DNA from: a virus | IMG/VR virus record: IMGVR_UViG_3300027974_000200 | Coordinates: 1-20,508 of that record | DNA length: 20,508 nt | Strand: one strand, 5' to 3' | In this document: in pieces, positions 14,921-20,508 of the stretch | Position numbering within the stretch: position 1 is the stretch's first letter | Layout: every line of letters starts with the position of its first letter | Notes under the pieces: generated by a model | Seen by the model: only the letters and a program-made list of their open reading frames with translations | Database searches by the model: none | Told to the model about the DNA's origin: nothing | Translations under genes and position numbers: made by a program

Positions 14921-15048
14921 TTACTTCTCCTAGAGCCTTCACTTCCAACTCGGGGCCGTCAATGCGGTCACCCTTGTTAGGTTGTTCCGGTGTTCTCGGT
15001 TTGCCGGTGAATCGCCACCGAACAAGCGTTGTCCCAAATTGGGACTAA
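14921..15048 (-). other. Short gap with perfect palindrome and an open frame without start codon
   Basis: The 128 bases between the 76-residue gene and the scaffold hold no standard gene. At 15031-15045 there is a perfect 15-base palindrome, GTCCCAAATTGGGAC, with no T-run after it, so it is operator-like rather than a terminator. One minus-strand frame is open from about 15043 to a stop at 14799, reading GKPRTPEQPNKGDRI then LEVKALGEVIEPPPRRRRGG. It runs 120 bases into the scaffold gene in another frame. It has no ATG, GTG or TTG near its beginning; the first is a GTG at about 14949. It may be a remnant or chance. Confidence 0.4.
14927..14931 (-). promoter_or_regulatory. Ribosome binding site fixing the TTG start of the scaffold gene
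   Basis: AGGAG on the minus strand ends six bases before TTG 14920. The intervening bases include an in-frame TAA, so no earlier start is possible in this frame. This is the main evidence for a TTG start. Confidence 0.6.
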
Positions 15049-15279
15049 TTACATTTTCCGGAGCGTGTCCCTGGCCGTTCGCTTCTTTTCAAGAAACTCG
15101 GCGAGTGCCTGGGATGCCCCTTGATTCCAGCGAGACTGCACTTCTTCTCGCGTTGAATCGTTGAAAAGGCGGATTGTGGCAAGGGAATCCTCAAGCCACT
15201 TACACACCTCTTCGAAATCACTGTTGCCGTCTAAGGACGACAACGATGCAATTACTGTACGTGGTGGTTTATTCAGCAC
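15049..15279 (-). CDS. Small helical phage protein, function unknown
   Basis: A 76-residue protein between portal and scaffold. Most is predicted helix: DFEEVCKWLEDSLATIRLFN, then REEVQSRWNQGASQALAEFL and a basic end. The W-L-E ... R-W-N-Q-G-x-x-Q-A-L-x-E-(F/L)-L pattern recurs, as I recall, in short proteins near the portal gene of podoviruses, but no function is assigned. The start is a GTG at 15279, three bases after the stop of the 73-residue gene and with only a weak AG-rich site, so translation is probably coupled. A TTG inside the first 15 codons is an alternative. Confidence 0.65.
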   Translation of the reverse strand: MLNKPPRTVIASLSSLDGNSDFEEVCKWLEDSLATIRLFNDSTREEVQSRWNQGASQALAEFLEKKRTARDTLRKM

Positions 15280-15282
15280 GTA

Positions 15283-15504
15283 TTACTTTTTGTAGTCTTG
15301 ACGGCTGCGCACGCCCGGGCCTTGGTTATACGTGCACTCGTTAGGGGCACCGTATCCCGCAACAACAAGACCTCCGTTGGCATAACCAACTCGCTCGGCT
15401 TCACGCTTTTCTCCGGCCATGTACTTCTTGGCAGGCATCTTCTTTTCCATGAGCTCTTCGCGCTTGGATTCTTTGCCGGCAAACGGCATGGGCTTCTTCA
15501 TCAT
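15283..15504 (-). CDS. Small basic phage protein next to portal
   Basis: A 73-residue Lys-rich protein. Two ATG codons open it; the first (15504) has AAGGA seven bases upstream, overlapping the portal stop. The N-terminus MMKKPMPFAGKESKREELME, then KKMPAKKYMAGEKREAE, is a recurring opening of small proteins found beside portal genes in podoviruses. The end is glycine/tyrosine-rich (GYANGGLVVAGYGAPNEC). No function is known. A basic, probably unfolded protein here could be a minor head or packaging accessory, which is speculation. Confidence 0.72.
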   Translation of the reverse strand: MMKKPMPFAGKESKREELMEKKMPAKKYMAGEKREAERVGYANGGLVVAGYGAPNECTYNQGPGVRSRQDYKK

Positions 15505-15512
15505 GATTTTCC

Positions 15513-17528
15513 TTACTGGACTATGTTTGCTTCCGCTCCGCCTGCCGGGTTGCCGGCTGCATCGAGCGTAGCTGGTGCTTGTGGTGCTGCTTGTTGCTGT
15601 GCGGCCATTTGCTGCATAGCCATAGCCTGCATTTGCTCTTGCTTGAACTCGAGCTTTTCAGTTGTTGGAACAAGTTTGTCTGTGTCCATCTGAAGCGACT
15701 CGGCCAGCTCTCGCAAGAGGTATGCCCTGCCCTCAGCGCCGACAATCTGAAGATCGACAGGATTGGCTGTTGCTTGCAAGAATTCGTTGCGGCGCATCTG
15801 AAGCTGCTCTTTGGCAACCAAGCCCATAGCTCCACGGGCGCGAATCTTGAAGTCACCCTTACATGACATGTCGGGGTCATACAGCATGTTGTGTACGTAC
15901 ATCCGCTGAACCACTGAAGCGACCACAACATCAATGGAGGCAATGGAGTTCTTAATACCTTTTGCTGCGTTGTCCATCAGCATCGAAAGGCCGGACGCCG
16001 TTCGTCCTGCTCCGGAGCCTGCGCCACCGCCGTAAACATAGGACGGTACGCCAGTCACTTCATCTGCTTGTTTCATGAAGTACTGATAGACGGCCATGAG
16101 CTCCTGTGCGTTCATGTTTGGCTGAAAGAAACGCACGGCAGGTTGGCCGCCCCCGGTGCGGTCGCTAGTCGTTTGCCAAATCTTCCAAGGGAACATTTGC
16201 GTGATGGGCTCGCCGTCAGGCAGGCGGTCTACCGCAATTTCCGCCTGAGGGCCGGAAGCAATCGCCATGTTGTTGGCGAGTGATCTGGCTGCCGCGTTGC
16301 ACATGATCTGAACATCACGCATCTGCTCAGTCAGTGCAGTGCCCCAGAAAGCACCGGGTATCGGAACCCACTGCGCGATTTCATATGGGCGAGCGCCAAG
16401 AGGATCGGGGTTCAAGATGCACTTGATGATGAACGGGCCGATCTGAATAGCGGTGATCTCGTACTCCTTGTACGGATCTAGCTTCTTGCCTTTGTAGCCC
16501 CAATCCATCAGCATCTTGCCGCTGACGCTACCCCAGAACTCAATAGCCTCGATCACTTCCCTGGTGTAAAGAAGGGCGTGCGGCTTGCCTTCCAGGCGAT
16601 CGCGCTCCTGGTCGCCCATCAGCCACTGACGGAATCCGGTTTCGCCAAAACGCTCAAGAACCTGATCGATCTCAGCGTCGGACACGCCAGGAGCGCTACG
16701 CATCGACTGAAGCGCCGAACGGGTCAAACGCATACGCTCAATGAAGAAGTTGTCGTTTACCGAGCTGGAGTTTGGCGAGGGGAAGGCGTCATGCGGATTG
16801 ACGCGGTAGGTCTCTCGGCTGAAATCATTGATGATGACTGGCTGGAACTTCGGCCCCCACTTCATCTGCTTTTTTCGACGGATGACCGGGCCCTTGAGGA
16901 TTGCCGTCGGGTAGGTCACAAAGTCGTCGATGAACTCGCGCAAAGCGTTATCAAAACCACCGGAAGAAAGCTGATCGTCAATCTTGTTTTCCATGCGGTT
17001 AGCGGTCTTGTCGGCCTCCTCTCGCATGCGGTTTATGATTTGGTCGTGGACTTGTTCCATCCTCACCCGAAATGCCTCAGGGTGGACTTGACCGCCTTGC
17101 TCCAGAAACGCCTGCTGCTCTAGCTGTACAAGCTCTACGATGCCGGCAGCTATTTCCGGCGGCAGCTCCGGCTCATTAGCTGGGTCCAACTCAAACACAC
17201 GCCGCCCATTACCGATCATGACGTCGGTAATCCAGTTTGCAGCAGCACGGGCTTTGATGTCCGTGATCCGCATGAAGATGTCAGAGCCGCCTGTCTTGGC
17301 AATTTCGATTTCGCGCTCTGGGTCGTAGACGCCTCGGCGCTGCCGCTCGCACTTGAGCAGGCGTTCGGTGATCTCGGTCTTTGCGAACTTTGCCCGCTCC
17401 CAGCAATCGCCGATGTGTCGCGATAGGTCCGAGTGCAGCATCTCGATCAACTCAACCTTTTGGTCGGTCTTGATGTCTACGTTGAGAGGAGGGGGCGCAC
17501 CCGCCCCAACAATGGCGATACCGTTCAT
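15513..17528 (-). CDS. Portal protein (head-tail connector)
   Basis: A 671-residue protein immediately after the large terminase, overlapping it as ATGA, with GAGG upstream of ATG 17528. The dodecameric portal is the DNA entry channel and terminase docking site. Visible features: early helices (LLKCERQRRGVYDPEREIEI); the phage-portal-like IFMRITDIKARAAANWITDV; a Met/Glu-rich coiled segment (about 130-180); the body with REFIDDFVTYPTAILKGPVI, IEAIEFWGSVSGKMLMDWGY and YEIAQWVPIPGAFWGTALTE; the tunnel-loop region; and a Gln/Met/Ala-rich C-terminal tail (FKQEQMQAMAMQQMAAQQQ). The length fits the large podovirus portals with an extended barrel. The role is well supported by length, order and neighbours. 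Confidence 0.88.
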   Translation of the reverse strand: MNGIAIVGAGAPPPLNVDIKTDQKVELIEMLHSDLSRHIGDCWERAKFAKTEITERLLKCERQRRGVYDPEREIEIAKTGGSDIFMRITDIKARAAANWITDVMIGNGRRVFELDPANEPELPPEIAAGIVELVQLEQQAFLEQGGQVHPEAFRVRMEQVHDQIINRMREEADKTANRMENKIDDQLSSGGFDNALREFIDDFVTYPTAILKGPVIRRKKQMKWGPKFQPVIINDFSRETYRVNPHDAFPSPNSSSVNDNFFIERMRLTRSALQSMRSAPGVSDAEIDQVLERFGETGFRQWLMGDQERDRLEGKPHALLYTREVIEAIEFWGSVSGKMLMDWGYKGKKLDPYKEYEITAIQIGPFIIKCILNPDPLGARPYEIAQWVPIPGAFWGTALTEQMRDVQIMCNAAARSLANNMAIASGPQAEIAVDRLPDGEPITQMFPWKIWQTTSDRTGGGQPAVRFFQPNMNAQELMAVYQYFMKQADEVTGVPSYVYGGGAGSGAGRTASGLSMLMDNAAKGIKNSIASIDVVVASVVQRMYVHNMLYDPDMSCKGDFKIRARGAMGLVAKEQLQMRRNEFLQATANPVDLQIVGAEGRAYLLRELAESLQMDTDKLVPTTEKLEFKQEQMQAMAMQQMAAQQQAAPQAPATLDAAGNPAGGAEANIVQ

Positions 17529-18982
17529 GTCCAGCCTCTGGTACTAGCTTGTGCGATTTGGCGTGCCGAGACGGGACGCAGCCCGTTACGAACTCGCATG
17601 CACAGGTATTGGAGAGCGTCGTGCGGATGCGAAAAGGCATCCTTGACGGGCCGGTCCCTGTATCGCGCTTGGCCTGAAGTTTTCAGGCGCTCATAGCGGT
17701 AGCGACCATTAAAACCTTTGCGCAGCGTAGAGCAGCGGGGGTCTAGCAACATGCCAGGCCCGCCGTCAATCATGCGCGTCAAAAAGTAAGCAACCGACTC
17801 TCGGCGCGGTACCCAGTCGTTGGTTGCGGCTGGCTCAGTTGGAATGCCCAACTCAAGCAGCTCTTGAAGACAAGTGCGCTCATCCGTCTGAGCACGAATC
17901 TGTCCGGCTGGGTCGCCCTCAGAAAAGCGAACAAAGCCGTTGTACTTGTTGGTCAAGATCGGTCGCACCACATCGGAGGTGAACTGCCGTATGCCCATGT
18001 CCTCGGAAATGATTTCCTCAAGGATGCGAAGCTGACCGTTTGGCATTTGCTGCCCGATGATGCAGGCCGGAGTAAGACCAAAGTCCCATCCCATGATGAT
18101 GGGCAGGCCGCGCACGGGCTCAAGCGGTTCGTCGGAGACTGCACCTCGATCGTTCCACTCGGGGAAGACTGGCTTGCCGCTGCTGGTCGTTCCGTAGTTT
18201 CCCATGAGGAACACGTTGATCCAGCCGTCCTGTTTGCCGCCGAGCTGCTGAAGGTAGTAGCCGTGCCCGTTGGGCAAGTTGTCCGTGTTCTCGGCGTCGG
18301 GGTTCGGGTGGTACTCGCCGTCCTCGTCGCGGTACAGGCCGCCCGGCTGGCGGAAGAACTTCCACGTCTTTGGCGTGTCTTGCTCGGCGAACTGGTAGTA
18401 CCAATGGTCGTCATCCGGCGGGTTGGTATCCATGATCACGCCGGTCCAGCTCGGGCCACCCTTGAGCTTGGAAGGGTAGCGACCCACCCGCTGCGTACAC
18501 ATGTCGAAGACGCCGCGAGAGATCTCGGACGCTTCGTTGATCCAGACGCCAGTCAGTTCCAGCGAGCGTAGCTTGCCGGTGTCCATCTCCGAGTCAAGCG
18601 CCAAGAAGATGACCTCAAGCTCCATCGCGGTTCCGTCGCCGATGTCATCGATCCGCATGGTCGAGGTAATCGGCGTATCCCAACGGATTGGCGCCACATG
18701 AGGCGGGAACCACGTTTGCCACGTCTTGATGGTCGTGGACTTTAGTTCGGGGTAGGTGTTTCGGATGACGGCCCAGCGGGACCGGCGGACCCCGTCGTAC
18801 CAGGGCTCCTGGCGGATGGCCCGCATGACGATCTCGGAGCAGCAGGAAGACGACTTACCAGAACCGACAGGGCCCATGAGACCCCGGACGAAGGAGTTGT
18901 CTCCGTGGAACTTGGCGGCTTGAGGTCCGGGCGGGAAGTAGGTGACTTGCCCTTCGTCATGCTCTGCTACTGCCTCAGCCAT
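17525..18982 (-). CDS. terL: Terminase large subunit
   Basis: A 485-residue packaging motor with both expected activities. The ATPase has Walker A G37-P-V-G-S-G-K43-S44 and Walker B LTGVWINE with catalytic Glu150; a likely coupling motif MDTNPP lies at 184-189. The C-terminal nuclease has D300 in MGWDFG, D357 in EGDPAG and D455 in SHPHDAL, the usual three acidic positions of the RNase H-like fold. The start is ATG 18982, inside the end of the small terminase frame (eight-base overlap); its ribosome site is weak, so translation is probably coupled. The stop overlaps the portal start. It uses 3-prime ATP-driven translocation into the prohead. Confidence 0.93.
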   Translation of the reverse strand: MAEAVAEHDEGQVTYFPPGPQAAKFHGDNSFVRGLMGPVGSGKSSSCCSEIVMRAIRQEPWYDGVRRSRWAVIRNTYPELKSTTIKTWQTWFPPHVAPIRWDTPITSTMRIDDIGDGTAMELEVIFLALDSEMDTGKLRSLELTGVWINEASEISRGVFDMCTQRVGRYPSKLKGGPSWTGVIMDTNPPDDDHWYYQFAEQDTPKTWKFFRQPGGLYRDEDGEYHPNPDAENTDNLPNGHGYYLQQLGGKQDGWINVFLMGNYGTTSSGKPVFPEWNDRGAVSDEPLEPVRGLPIIMGWDFGLTPACIIGQQMPNGQLRILEEIISEDMGIRQFTSDVVRPILTNKYNGFVRFSEGDPAGQIRAQTDERTCLQELLELGIPTEPAATNDWVPRRESVAYFLTRMIDGGPGMLLDPRCSTLRKGFNGRYRYERLKTSGQARYRDRPVKDAFSHPHDALQYLCMRVRNGLRPVSARQIAQASTRGWT

Positions 18983-19216
18983 TCTGTTTTGGAAGGTTGG
19001 CGTTCAGGTTGAACGTGATGCCTTGTCCGCCCGACTCGATCTTAACGTCCGACAGGTTGGGCAGGCTCTTGTCCAGCAGGATCTTGATGGCGGTCACTTG
19101 CGACGGGTTCAGGTTGACCGTGCCCTGGATGGCGACATCAGCCGGTTGACCAGTTGGGTCGCCTGGATCTTTGCTCTTACGTCGTCTTGGTGCGTCTTGC
19201 GCATTCGCGCTGCCAT
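18975..19216 (-). CDS. terS: Terminase small subunit, frame interrupted by an apparent -1 shift
   Basis: The DNA-recognition partner of the large terminase. ATG 19216, with AGGAG seven bases upstream, opens MAARMRKTHQDDVRAKIQ, then ATQLVNRL, which matches the N-terminus of a known small-terminase family. That frame then ends at TGA 19109 after 35 codons. The expected continuation (DVAIQGTVNLNPSQVTAIKI, then LLDKSLPNLSDVKIESGG) is in the -1 frame and runs to TGA 18975, overlapping the large terminase start by eight bases. A -1 shift near 19140 joins the two in a family-like order. The -1 frame has no start codon of its own before its conserved part. No classical slippery heptamer is visible at the join. 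It could be a programmed shift, a real mutation or a sequencing error. Confidence 0.72.
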
Positions 19217-19271
19217 ATCAACTCCTGCGTTGCCGTTGGTGGCATATGAAACGGATTGTCTCTGGGGTTCT

Positions 19272-19309
19272 CAAAGAAAAAGGCCCCGAGCGCATTAGCA
19301 CCCGGAGCC
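19272..19309 (-). terminator. Leftward rho-independent terminator in front of terS
   Basis: On the minus strand, GGCTCCGGGTGC (19309-19298), a TAAT loop, then GCGCTCGGGGCC (19293-19282) pair over 12 positions if three G-U pairs are allowed, followed by TTTTTC. It lies 56 bases before the small terminase start, so it blocks transcripts from the right unless they are antiterminated. Confidence 0.75.
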
Positions 19310-19527
19310 TTAAAACCAACTCAACCTCTTGGAGCGGCCCGTAGCGTGGGCCAGACGGTCAGGTCAATCCGTAAAGGAGTCGGAATCGGATCCCTGACTG
19401 CGGATGTTGCCTCCACCTTCCGCTGGGAGATGGCCTACATAGAAACCAACTCCAGCGTATCTGGTGTTCTTCGAACCAGGGGCCCGGCACAGCCTCAAAA
19501 AAAAGCTGGCACGATCCTTGCTGTATT

Positions 19528-19556
19528 CTTATACGTATAACCGTACTATGGGATAA
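19528..19556 (-). promoter_or_regulatory. Possible leftward promoter overlapping dyad repeats
   Basis: On the minus strand, TATAAG (19533-19528) is a good -10 match, with a 17-base spacer to a poor -35 (TTATCC, 19556-19551). The -35 and spacer lie inside the 16-base direct repeats, so a factor binding them could block or activate it. AT-rich DNA gives many chance matches, so confidence is low. Confidence 0.28.
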
Positions 19557-19731
19557 CCGTACTATGGGATACCGTCTTGTATATATCCAAAACAATAACT
19601 ATCCATAAACAATATCCAATACTTATACAAAGAATATCTATACCTTATCCAAAACTAATAAATATCCTAAGGTATATCTTATTCTTAGTATAACCGTAAT
19701 ACGGATATACCGTAGTACGGTTATCCGTAGA
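19537..19731. repeat. Two clusters of the dyad ACCGTA-N-TACGGT (iteron- or operator-like)
   Basis: Four copies of a 13-base dyad sit at 19540-19552 and 19556-19568 (ACCGTACTATGGG twice), 19693-19705 (ACCGTAATACGGA) and 19709-19721 (ACCGTAGTACGGT, perfect). In both pairs the copies are exactly 16 bases apart. Each pair is followed about 15 bases later by a degenerate half-site (ACCGTC at 19571, TCCGTA at 19724). The pairs flank the AT-rich block. This is what binding sites for a dimeric DNA-binding protein look like. Confidence 0.75.
19584..19679. repeat. AT-rich block with repeated TATCC pentamers
   Basis: TATCC or one-base variants start at 19584, 19600, 19613, 19624, 19635, 19646, 19663 and 19675, spaced 11-17 bases apart, several exactly 11 (one helical turn). 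Two copies share TATCCAAAAC. The block is much richer in A and T than its surroundings, as expected of an origin unwinding element or a bendable control site. Confidence 0.5.
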
Positions 19732-19734
19732 GCG

Positions 19735-20007
19735 TTAAGCCACAGAAGCCTTGGCGTTCACCACCTGAGCAGCCGCAGCAAAGCTCTTGAGCAGTTGCTC
19801 AACCAGCTTCATCAGGTCTTCCGCCCCGCCAAACTCTCGTAGGTCCAGCTCAGCCTCGAACGCATGAGGCTCGCCGTAGATCATCACGCTTCCGTGGACC
19901 CTGACGAGCCACGGGGCGAACACAACTTGGCTCGACTCGTCTACGCTTATCTCTCGCAGAGGCTCAAACTGCCTCAAGAACGCCTGCACTTCCTCAGCTT
20001 TAAGCAT
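19735..20007 (-). CDS. Small hypothetical protein
   Basis: A 90-residue protein with no family I recognise. ATG 20007 has a strong AAGGAG site about seven bases upstream. The N-terminal helix (KAEEVQAFLRQFEPLREISV) leads to a beta-rich middle (VVFAPWLVRVHGSVMIYGEP, then AFEAELDLREF). An amphipathic C-terminal helix (EDLMKLVEQLLKSFAAAAQV) follows. It is mildly acidic, with no signal peptide or membrane segment. It stands alone between the dyad clusters, which begin four bases after its stop, and a 440-base gap. It could be a regulator of the adjoining control region, but no DNA-binding motif is visible. Confidence 0.75.
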   Translation of the reverse strand: MLKAEEVQAFLRQFEPLREISVDESSQVVFAPWLVRVHGSVMIYGEPHAFEAELDLREFGGAEDLMKLVEQLLKSFAAAAQVVNAKASVA

Positions 20008-20028
20008 TACAGCTCCTTCGTTTACGGT

Positions 20029-20063
20029 AAAAAAAATTCTAGGCGGGGTTTATAAGCCCCCCT
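20029..20063 (-). terminator. Possible leftward terminator with long T-run
   Basis: On the minus strand, a GC-rich inverted repeat (20063-20041, AGGGGGGC ... CCCCGCCT, two mismatches around a TTATAA core) is followed after four bases by eight T residues. It lies just before the 90-residue gene. The stem is imperfect. Confidence 0.4.
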
Positions 20064-20314
20064 AAGGCGTTTTCCAGTGGTCCATAGGGGGTAGCCCCAC
20101 CCCGCCCACGTTCGTCGATCCTGGATTGATCTGATGCGTCCTGGAGCCATTGAAGATTGCAGGGGTTGTGAGTTATGCAACTCGTGCGTGATGGGGCATA
20201 TGCTGTGGAGTCCTCAAGCCCCCCAGGTCTTACCACGAAGTCCAGGTACTCCCCCACCCTACCCGTGCCTACGCTTCCTGATTCCTGCCAGCCTCCCTGC
20301 AATCCAGCACCCAT
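20039..20314 (-). CDS. Doubtful hypothetical gene in the divergent gap
   Basis: A 91-residue frame from ATG 20314 with GGAG four bases upstream, rather close. It is rich in Gly and Arg, uses more AGG, GGG and ATA codons than the structural genes, and resembles no family I know. Its last codons overlap the putative terminator stem at 20041-20063. It may be real or a chance opening in a control region. Confidence 0.28.
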   Translation of the reverse strand: MGAGLQGGWQESGSVGTGRVGEYLDFVVRPGGLEDSTAYAPSRTSCITHNPCNLQWLQDASDQSRIDERGRGGATPYGPLENALGGLINPA

Positions 20315-20336
20315 TTCGCTCCGGAGACGCGTTTTC

Positions 20337-20360
20337 GGTCTTCCCTAACGGGGGAAGACC
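20337..20360. other. Strong hairpin in the divergent gap
   Basis: A nine-base perfect inverted repeat, GGTCTTCCC and GGGAAGACC, with a six-base loop (TAACGG). There is no adjacent T-run of terminator type. It lies 27 bases left of the DnaA-box-like pair, so it could be part of an origin or a protein site. Confidence 0.5.
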
Positions 20361-20386
20361 TACAACTTTTGGGTTATTCCAACCAC

Positions 20387-20406
20387 TTATGCACAGGTTA
20401 TCCACC
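20387..20406 (+). promoter_or_regulatory. Two DnaA-box-like sites in tandem
   Basis: TTATGCACA (20387-20395) matches the DnaA consensus TTATNCACA exactly. TTATCCACC (20398-20406) differs at one base. Their starts are 11 bases apart, one helical turn, in the same orientation. Host DnaA may assist replication or control the gene beginning at 20452. Two short sites alone do not prove an origin. Confidence 0.5.
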
Positions 20407-20451
20407 CCCGTGGGCCTGTGCTTGTCCCACAACACTTTTTTGGAGCTGACT

Positions 20452-20508
20452 ATGCAAACCTGTACCTTAAATGAACTTGTCAACGGATACCACCCTCGCA
20501 TCAGAGAA
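20452..20508 (+). CDS. Start of a rightward gene, cut by window edge
   Basis: The only plausible plus-strand gene. ATG 20452 has GGAG six bases upstream and the frame is open for all 19 codons to the edge (MQTCTLNELVNGYHPRIRE). This is too short to assign. It points away from the late operon, so it is probably the first gene of an early or replication operon. Confidence 0.55.
   Translation, partial: MQTCTLNELVNGYHPRIRE

Larger units (their letters stand above)
19217..19734 (-). other. 518-base control region between late operon and early-side gene
   Basis: No convincing gene. From left to right it holds the small terminase ribosome site, a leftward terminator (19272-19309), a 200-base GC-moderate leader-like stretch with no recognised RNA, a possible leftward promoter (19528-19556), two clusters of a dyad motif, and a highly AT-rich block between them. 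The arrangement resembles a late-gene control region. Confidence 0.55.

Noticed and set aside
17864-18571. Plus-strand open frame of 235 codons in terL
   Set aside because: It is antisense to the terminase ATPase and nuclease motifs, which are unmistakable on the minus strand.
19310-19500. Possible tRNA or structured RNA in the leader (GTTCGAA-like motif near 19470)
   Set aside because: No cloverleaf can be folded: the arms around the motif do not pair as a T arm and no matching acceptor or D arm is present.
19256-19540. Plus-strand open frame of 94 codons in the control region
   Set aside because: Its codons look plausible, but it needs a TTG start without a ribosome site, spans the minus-strand terminator, and resembles no family I know. 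I left it out but could not exclude it.
1-20508. CRISPR array, insertion sequence, integrase or att site
   Set aside because: No regular direct repeats with spacers, transposase or recombinase frames, or tRNA-borne attachment sites were found; whether this is a free phage or prophage stays open.

Overview
The window is the late (virion, packaging and lysis) region of a tailed bacteriophage or prophage. The gene set fits a short-tailed (podovirus-type) virion. I see a terminase pair, a long portal protein, a scaffold, a major capsid protein, two adaptor or tail-tube-A type proteins, a tail-tube-B (nozzle) type protein and fibre proteins, and no tape-measure or tail-sheath gene. The host is Gram-negative: the lysis cassette has a membrane-anchored endolysin plus an inner/outer membrane spanin pair, the outer one a lipoprotein nested inside the inner one. 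I cannot name the host or phage genus. No host-chromosome gene is visible.

Nearly everything is on the minus strand, read right to left. Packaging and head genes come first: small terminase (18975-19216, frame interrupted), large terminase (17525-18982), portal (15513-17528), two small proteins, scaffold (13976-14920) and capsid (12965-13948). A strong hairpin terminator follows the capsid gene at once. Next are the connector and tail genes: a 74-residue protein, two adaptor-like proteins, a BppU-N-like protein, a small tail-fibre-family protein, a strictly periodic Ala/Ser-rich repeat protein (9244-10548), a fibre (8105-9244), a beta-rich virion protein and a tail-fibre assembly chaperone (6963-7388). 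The lysis cassette (5372-6531) has a holin, endolysin and Rz/Rz1, preceded by a DUF5856-like helical protein. Last come a small conserved protein, a 783-residue nozzle-like protein, and a long fibre with host-specificity-protein-J features that runs off the left edge.

Many junctions are stop/start overlaps (TAATG, TGATG, ATGA), so the block behaves as one or two translationally coupled operons. Right of the small terminase the character changes. A leftward terminator (19272-19309) sits in front of the late operon. Behind it is a very AT-rich block flanked by two clusters of the dyad ACCGTA-N-TACGGT, then a small minus-strand gene and two DnaA-box-like sites. A plus-strand gene with a good ribosome binding site begins at 20452 and leaves the window. 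This looks like the junction between a leftward late operon and a rightward early or replication operon.

The features most worth a second look are the apparent frameshift in the small terminase, the 18 x 20-residue repeat protein, and the iteron-like control region at 19537-19731. All family assignments come from reading the sequence, with no database search.
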